From contig JAJQFB010000097.1 in NCBI GenBank assembly GCA_021201395.1, positions 1 through 38,108 of the forward strand: a stretch of DNA of 38,108 nucleotides, in the 5' to 3' direction. Below the pieces are notes generated by a model. That model saw only the letters and a program-made list of their open reading frames with translations, was not told the origin of the DNA and did not search any database. The position numbers and the translations under genes were made by a program. How positions within the stretch are numbered: position 1 is the first letter of the stretch; every line of letters starts with the position of its first letter. Shown piece by piece: positions 33,218 to 38,108 of this stretch. The stretch is from Clostridiales bacterium (GTDB lineage Bacteria; Bacillota; Clostridia; Lachnospirales; CAG-274).

Positions 33218-36200
33218 TTAATTTTTCTTTACCGCAAGGACGGCCTTTTCGCCGTTTATTGACCAGTCCTTTGAATATGCGTTTGGGTCGGAGCCTTTAA
33301 CGGCGGCTGTAGCCAAAACGTCTGAGATTATAGCCTCTGTCTTTTCGGCGAAGATTTCCTCTATTTTTTCGCTGCCGCTGTAGTAGAGGGTTATCCTGTC
33401 AAGAACCTCGAAGCCTGCTTCCTTTCTCATAGTCTGAACCTTTGAGATAATTTCTCTTACGAAGCCCTCTTTTATAAGCTCTTCGGAAAGATTTGTGTCC
33501 AAAACAACGGTGGTGTGTTTGTCGCTTTCGGAAATAAAGCCCTCCATTTTGGCTGTTTCAATAAGCATATCCTCTTCCGCAAGCTCAATTTCTATATTGT
33601 CAACAACAAACTTAACCCTTCCTTTAGCCTTAAGCTCTCCCATAAGGGCGGAGCAGTCGGCATTTCTTAAATATTCGCTGATTTTGGGTATAAGCTTGCC
33701 GTATTTTCTTCCCAGTGTACGAAGCTGAGGCTTAAAGCTGTAGCTTGTAAAGGCCGAAACATCGTCTGTAAATTCACATTCCTTTACGTTAAGCTCATCA
33801 AGTATAATTTCCTTATACATATCCTCAAGGACACTGTCCGCCTTGACGTACATCTTCCCGATGGGCTGTCTGTTCTTTATGTTGGCTGTGTTTCTTGCGG
33901 CTCTTCCGGCAATAACAACAGAGAGAACCTCTTCCATAGAAGCCTCAAGCTTTTCATCTATAAGACTGTCGTCGGCCTTGGGGAAGTCGCAGAGGTGGAT
34001 TGACTCGGGAGCATCCTTGTCAACGGTAATAACAAGGTTCTGATAAATTTCCTCGGCCATAAAGGGTACAAAGGGTGCCGACAGCTTAGCAAGCTCAACA
34101 AGAATGGTATACAGCGCCATATAGGCGTTTACTTTGTCCTGAGGCATATCCTTTCCCCAGAAACGCTCCCTGCTTCTTCTTACATACCAGTTTGAAAGCT
34201 CGTCCACAAAGTCGTTTAAAGCTCTTGCGGATTCGGTAATTCTGTAGGCATCAAGGTTTTTATCCACATATTTTATAAGTGTCTGTAATTTTGAAATTAT
34301 CCATTTGTCTATAACCGCAAGCTTGTCATATTCAAGACTGTAGTTTTTGGGGTTAAACTCGTCTATGTTGGCATAGAGAACAAAGAAAGCGTAGGTATTC
34401 CAGAATGTACCCATAAACTTCCTCTGAGCTTCGTTTACGGCCTTTTCATAGAAACGGCTGGGCAGCCAGGGGTTAGAGTTGGTATAGAAATACCACCTTA
34501 CGGCGTCTGCTCCCTGATTATCCAAAACCTCCCAAGGGTCTACAACATTGCCCAAATGCTTAGACATTTTTCTTCCGTCTTTATCTTGAACAAGACCCAA
34601 AACAATAACATTTTCATAGGGGGACTTGTCGAAAATAAGAGTTGAAATAGCCATAAGGGTATAGAACCAGCCTCTTGTCTGGTCTACTGCCTCGGAAATA
34701 AAGTTTGCCGGGAAGTGTTTCTCGAAAAGCTCCTTGTTTTCAAAGGGATAATGAAGCTGTGCAAAGGGCATGGAGCCTGAATCGAACCAACAGTCTATAA
34801 CCTCAGGCACTCTCGTCATCTTACCGCCGCACTTGGGGCATTTGAGATGTACATTGTCAATATAGGGCTTATGAAGCTCAATATCCTCGGGACAGTCGTC
34901 GGACATTGACTTAAGCTCTTCTATGCTGCCGATTGTGTGTCTGTGGCCGCAGTCACACTCCCAAATAGGCAGGGGAGTTCCCCAGTACCTTTCACGGCTT
35001 AAGCCCCAGTCGATAACGTTTTCAAGGAAGTTTCCGAAGCGGCCATGCTTAATGTTGTCGGGAATCCAATTTACGGCGTCGTTGTTCTTAAGAAGCTGCT
35101 CCTTAACCTTAGTCATAGCTATAAACCATGTGTCCCTTGCATAGTAAAGCAAAGGCGTGTCGCATCTCCAACAGAAAGGATAGTCATGTTCAAAGGGCAG
35201 AGCCGCAAAGAGCTTTCCGCTTTCCTTAAGCTTTTCTATAATTACGGGGTCGCCTTTCTTAACGAAAGTTCCCTTAAGGTCGTAAACCTCTTTTGTGAAA
35301 TTGCCCTGTTCGTCTACAAGCCGAACGAAAGGCAGGTCGTAGTTTTTGCCCACACGGGCATCGTCCTCGCCGAAAGCAGGGGCTATGTGAACAATTCCCG
35401 TACCGTCCGTAAGAGTAACGTAGCTGTCACAGGTAACAAAGTAAGCGTCCTTATTAAGTCTGCCCTCCATATAGTCGAAAAGGGGAACATAGTGTCTGCC
35501 CTCAAGATCTTTGCCCTTGTAGGTTTCTACAAGCTCAACATCTTCGCCTAAAATCTTTTCAACAAGAGCCTCCGCCATAATGAAATATTCATCTCTCGAT
35601 TTAACCTTAACATAGGTCTCCTTTGCATTTACACAGAGAGCCACGTTTGAGGGGAGAGTCCAGGGGGTGGTCGTCCAGGCAAGGAAAGAGGTATTTTCCT
35701 CGTCAACGCACTTAAAACGGGCGATAACCGAGGTTTCCTTTACGTTCTTATAGCCCTGGGCAACCTCATGGGAGGAGAGGGCCGTTCCGCAGCGGGGGCA
35801 GTAGGGAACAATCTTGTGACCCTTGTAGAGAAGCCCCTTGTCCCAAATTTGCTTAAGCGCCCACCAAATAGATTCAATGTAGGAGTTGTGATAGGTAACG
35901 TAGGGGTCGTCCATATCTGCCCAGAAGCCTACTCTGTCTGACATCTCTCTCCAAAGTGTTTCATATTTGAATACAGATGATTTACATTTCTTTATAAAGG
36001 GCTCAACGCCGTACTCCTCAATTTGGGGCTTACCGCTTATGCCTAATTCCCTCTCTATTTCAAGCTCAACAGGCAGACCGTGAGTGTCCCAGCCTGCTTT
36101 TCTTAAAACGTGGGCGCCTTTCATAGTCCTGTAACGGGGGATAATATCCTTTATAACTCTCGTAAGAATATGGCCTATGTGGGGCTTGCCGTTTGCCGTC

Positions 36201-36343
36201 GGGGGGCCGTCATAGAATGTAAATTCCTCTGCGCCCTCTCTGTTTTTAACGCTTTTTTCAAAAATATTGTTTTTCTTCCAAAATTCCAAAACTTCCTTTT
36301 CTCTTGACGCAAAATCAAGACTTGCTGAAACCTTGCTGTACAT
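33218..36343 (-). CDS. ileS: isoleucyl-tRNA synthetase (type 2, eukaryote-like)
   Basis: A 1041-residue class I synthetase charging tRNA-Ile. The HIGH motif is HIGH at 55-58 in PTANGKPHIGHIL; the KMSKS loop is GRKMSKHLGN near residue 600, with His instead of Ser as in type 2 (IleS2, Thermus-like) enzymes. The WDTHGLPVELEIE and KVVPYC-like IVPYCPRCGTALSSHE blocks, the long C-terminal tail and the missing C-terminal Cys4 zinc site of type 1 also fit type 2. Type 2 enzymes are known for mupirocin insensitivity, but that is not shown here. ACGGAGGT precedes ATG. A T-box leader controls it. Confidence 0.95.
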   Translation of the reverse strand: MYSKVSASLDFASREKEVLEFWKKNNIFEKSVKNREGAEEFTFYDGPPTANGKPHIGHILTRVIKDIIPRYRTMKGAHVLRKAGWDTHGLPVELEIERELGISGKPQIEEYGVEPFIKKCKSSVFKYETLWREMSDRVGFWADMDDPYVTYHNSYIESIWWALKQIWDKGLLYKGHKIVPYCPRCGTALSSHEVAQGYKNVKETSVIARFKCVDEENTSFLAWTTTPWTLPSNVALCVNAKETYVKVKSRDEYFIMAEALVEKILGEDVELVETYKGKDLEGRHYVPLFDYMEGRLNKDAYFVTCDSYVTLTDGTGIVHIAPAFGEDDARVGKNYDLPFVRLVDEQGNFTKEVYDLKGTFVKKGDPVIIEKLKESGKLFAALPFEHDYPFCWRCDTPLLYYARDTWFIAMTKVKEQLLKNNDAVNWIPDNIKHGRFGNFLENVIDWGLSRERYWGTPLPIWECDCGHRHTIGSIEELKSMSDDCPEDIELHKPYIDNVHLKCPKCGGKMTRVPEVIDCWFDSGSMPFAQLHYPFENKELFEKHFPANFISEAVDQTRGWFYTLMAISTLIFDKSPYENVIVLGLVQDKDGRKMSKHLGNVVDPWEVLDNQGADAVRWYFYTNSNPWLPSRFYEKAVNEAQRKFMGTFWNTYAFFVLYANIDEFNPKNYSLEYDKLAVIDKWIISKLQTLIKYVDKNLDAYRITESARALNDFVDELSNWYVRRSRERFWGKDMPQDKVNAYMALYTILVELAKLSAPFVPFMAEEIYQNLVITVDKDAPESIHLCDFPKADDSLIDEKLEASMEEVLSVVIAGRAARNTANIKNRQPIGKMYVKADSVLEDMYKEIILDELNVKECEFTDDVSAFTSYSFKPQLRTLGRKYGKLIPKISEYLRNADCSALMGELKAKGRVKFVVDNIEIELAEEDMLIETAKMEGFISESDKHTTVVLDTNLSEELIKEGFVREIISKVQTMRKEAGFEVLDRITLYYSGSEKIEEIFAEKTEAIISDVLATAAVKGSDPNAYSKDWSINGEKAVLAVKKN

Positions 36344-36387
36344 CTTTATACCTCCGTTTGTTATTTATCCTCAGGGCGGCTCTGCCG

Positions 36388-36670
36388 TTAAAAAAATGCT
36401 TCCGTCAACAACAGGACGAAAGCAAAAATTTCCGCGGTACCACCCGATTTAATTACGCAATAATATAATAAAAAATAATATAATTACGAATCCTCTTATT
36501 TCTTTTATAACGGTAAAGCTTCCGTCGAAGCCTACAGGCAGGCCGCCCCTCGGTTCGCCGCTCAAAGGTGATCCGCAGATAAATTTTCCGCCGGCTCACA
36601 CCAAACCGTCGGCTCTCTTTGGGAATTAATATTATCCGCCCGTCCTTTTCATAGCGTTTATACAAAATAT
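36388..36670 (-). promoter_or_regulatory. T-box riboswitch (isoleucine) upstream of ileS
   Basis: The minus-strand leader holds the T-box sequence GGGTGGTACCGCGG (36432-36445), competing with an intrinsic terminator GCTTTCGTC/GACGGAAGC (36398-36406 and 36415-36423) and its T run (36390-36396). Stem I features include the AGAGAGCCG region, GGTGTGAGCCGG and a specifier ATC followed by ACC (36570-36572 on the plus strand as GAT), then TGAGC. ATC is an Ile codon, so uncharged tRNA-Ile should relieve termination. Confidence 0.95.
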
Positions 36671-36676
36671 AAAAGT

Positions 36677-36705
36677 ATTATAACCAAATTTTTCTCATTT
36701 GTAAA
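36677..36705 (-). promoter_or_regulatory. ileS T-box promoter
   Basis: TTTACA (36700-36705) and TATAAT (36677-36682) on the minus strand, spacer 17, start the T-box leader at about 36670. Confidence 0.75.
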
Positions 36706-36749
36706 GTATTTTCATAAATATTTTAAAAAAGTTAGCTTTTAAGTGACAC

Positions 36750-37811
36750 TTATTCCAAATAGCCCTTTATTTCATTTATGAGTATGTTTATTTCCTCCTC
36801 CGTGCCTACGGTTATTCTCAGATAATTATCGATTTCGGGCTTGTCAAAGTGTCTTACATAGACATTTTTTGTCTTGAGATATTCAAAGAGTCTGCGGCAG
36901 TCAATATTCGGGTTTGTTGTAAATATGAAATTGGCCGATGAGGGGCAGGTTATAAAGCCCAGCTTTGAAAGCTCATCTGTGAGATATTTTCTTGTTTTCT
37001 TTATTCTGCCTACACATTTGTCAAAATAGGCCTTATCCTTTCCTCCCTCGGCGGCAAGAATCCTCGTCACCGTATTTATTGTATAGGAATTAAAAGAGTT
37101 TTTAACTCCCTCCAAAACCTCTATGAGCTTAGGATTGGTTAGAGCATATCCGAAGCGGATTCCGGCTAAGGCTCTTGACTTTGAATAGGTCTGTACCACA
37201 ACAAGATTTTCATATTTATGTATAAGCTCCGCTATGCTTCCCTCTTCGGAAAAGTCCACATAGGCTTCATCGATTATAACCACACTTTCGGGGTTTTTGC
37301 TTATAATTTCCTCAATGCTCTCTTTAGGCTCATAAATTGCCGTAGGGGCGTTGGGGTTGGGTATAACTATACCGCCGTTGTCAGACAAAAATCCGCCCTT
37401 ATTAAGTGTAAAATCCTCATTTAAGGGCACTGTTTTACAGGAGATTTTGAAAAATTCCGTCCATACGCTGTAAAAGGAATATGTTATATCGGGAAACAGA
37501 ACGGGCTTTTCGGAATTGAAAAAGGCCTTAAAGCAGAGGGCCAAAACCTCGTCGGAGCCGTTGCCCAAAAATATTTCATTTTCATTTACGGGATAGTTTT
37601 CACATATTATCTTCTTAAGCTCTCTACAGACAAAGTCAGGGTAAACCTTAAGTTCCTCCCCCTTTATTTCCTTAAGAGCTCTTATAACTCCGGGACAGGG
37701 AGGATAAGGGTTTTCGTTTGTATTAAGCTTTACAATACCCGCTCCCTTAGGCTGTTCTCCGGGAACATAGGGTTCTATATCGCTAAGCTTCTTAATAAGC
37801 TCCTTATTCAT
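36750..37811 (-). CDS. hisC: histidinol-phosphate aminotransferase
   Basis: A 353-residue PLP aminotransferase of histidine synthesis, also able to transaminate aromatic precursors in some bacteria. LNTNENPYPP (29-38) is the HisC start signature; NPNAPTA carries the PLP-phosphate/Asn motif; DEAYVDFS holds the Asp; Lys211 in YSKSRALAGIRFGYA is the Schiff-base Lys. ATG 37811 with TTGGAG in front is preferred to the in-frame ATG at 37841. No other his gene is nearby, so it is a stand-alone copy. A TATAAT at about 37844-37849 is the only promoter piece seen. Confidence 0.93.
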   Translation of the reverse strand: MNKELIKKLSDIEPYVPGEQPKGAGIVKLNTNENPYPPCPGVIRALKEIKGEELKVYPDFVCRELKKIICENYPVNENEIFLGNGSDEVLALCFKAFFNSEKPVLFPDITYSFYSVWTEFFKISCKTVPLNEDFTLNKGGFLSDNGGIVIPNPNAPTAIYEPKESIEEIISKNPESVVIIDEAYVDFSEEGSIAELIHKYENLVVVQTYSKSRALAGIRFGYALTNPKLIEVLEGVKNSFNSYTINTVTRILAAEGGKDKAYFDKCVGRIKKTRKYLTDELSKLGFITCPSSANFIFTTNPNIDCRRLFEYLKTKNVYVRHFDKPEIDNYLRITVGTEEEINILINEIKGYLE

Positions 37812-37965
37812 AAAATCAACTCCAAACTGTGTTTTTTTCAATTATACCACCTCTTCCCCTCTATAACAAGCAAAAAGCTCAATTTTTTATAAAATAAGGC
37901 TATCAGTAAATTCTGCTGTGGAATTTACTGCAATTAATAATCGTAAATATGTTATTTCAAACCAC

Positions 37966-37994
37966 TTGACAATGAAAAGGGCAAATGTTATACT
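37966..37994 (+). promoter_or_regulatory. plus-strand promoter at the window end
   Basis: TTGACA (37966-37971) and TATACT (37989-37994), spacer 17, a strong promoter reading out of the window toward a gene not included here. Confidence 0.8.
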
Positions 37995-38011
37995 TTTATT
38001 GTATTTTGCAG

Positions 38012-38108
38012 GCATAAGGAGTGTAATTTAAGACTTTTGGCTGAAAGATAAAACCTTTGAACCAATGTCATTTAGTTAACATAACAAGATGAATAGCAAA
38101 TTCTTCCA
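38012..38108 (+). promoter_or_regulatory. THI-box (TPP riboswitch)-like leader, truncated by the window
   Basis: About 20 nt after the expected start site comes AAGGAGTGT (38015-38023), then GGCTGAAAG, CCTTTGAACC (38054-38063) and a short ATGT/ACAT stem. Order and spacing follow the TPP riboswitch core (GGAGTGC, GGCTGAGA, CCTTTGAACC), but the 3' portion departs from the consensus and the downstream gene is beyond the window. It is either a variant thiamine element or a resemblance. Confidence 0.4.

Noticed and set aside
35045..35551. 168-codon plus-strand frame inside ileS
   Set aside because: Antisense to a strongly conserved synthetase region; no ribosome site.
36453..36665. 70-codon minus-strand frame upstream of ileS
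   Set aside because: It runs through the T-box stem I and specifier, which account for the sequence.

Overview
The window reads as a chromosomal segment of a low-GC, anaerobic Firmicute, most likely class Clostridia (a gut Lachnospirales-type organism is my inference). The reasons are AT-rich intergenic DNA with consensus SigA promoters, strong AGGAGG ribosome sites, a T-box leader on ileS, a clostridial DUF3793/flavodoxin pair, and an AraR-type regulator (GntR head, LacI-type body).

Layout. 1-950: a decayed transposase next to a 170-bp hairpin repeat (second copy at 15.35 kb). 952-1954: a flavodoxin/DUF3793 operon on the minus strand with a consensus promoter followed by two 18-bp palindromes. 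2.6-12.3 kb: a complete L-arabinose uptake and catabolism operon on the plus strand: lipoprotein sugar-binding protein, an internal terminator, double ATPase, two permeases, araR, araA, araD and an FGGY kinase. Two candidate AraR operators flank its promoter. 12.5-15.2 kb (minus): a CapA-like phosphoesterase gene broken by a frameshift in an A6 tract, followed by a zinc-ribbon/repeat membrane protein. 15.2-15.9 kb: a non-coding stretch with the second hairpin repeat and a potentially structured RNA. 15.9-21.1 kb (minus): MarR regulator, heterodimeric ABC exporter and an RNase E/G. 21.3-23.5 kb (minus): murC and an NlpC/P60-like protein.

23.8-27.6 kb (plus): a CobD/HisC-like aminotransferase, a GltD/NfnB-like flavoprotein and an M16 metalloprotease. 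27.7-30.5 kb (minus): an extracytoplasmic SGNH-like protein, a response regulator with a degenerate receiver, and holA. 30.8-31.8 kb: L-lactate dehydrogenase. 32.5-33.2 kb (plus): a HicAB toxin-antitoxin pair whose toxin start also carries a frameshift in an A6 tract. 33.2-36.7 kb (minus): ileS with an Ile T-box. 36.75-37.8 kb: hisC. The right end holds a plus-strand promoter and a leader resembling a THI-box (TPP) element, cut by the window edge.

The ara genes form the clearest functional unit: import by a YtfQ/YtfR/YtfT/YjfF-type ABC system, isomerisation, phosphorylation and epimerisation of arabinose to xylulose 5-phosphate, under AraR. The least expected material is the receiver lacking its acidic pair and lysine beside an SGNH-like protein lacking its Asp/His dyad, the two A6 frameshifts, the two repeat families, and the candidate structured RNA at 15.65-15.88 kb. 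I see no CRISPR array, rRNA, tRNA or prophage.
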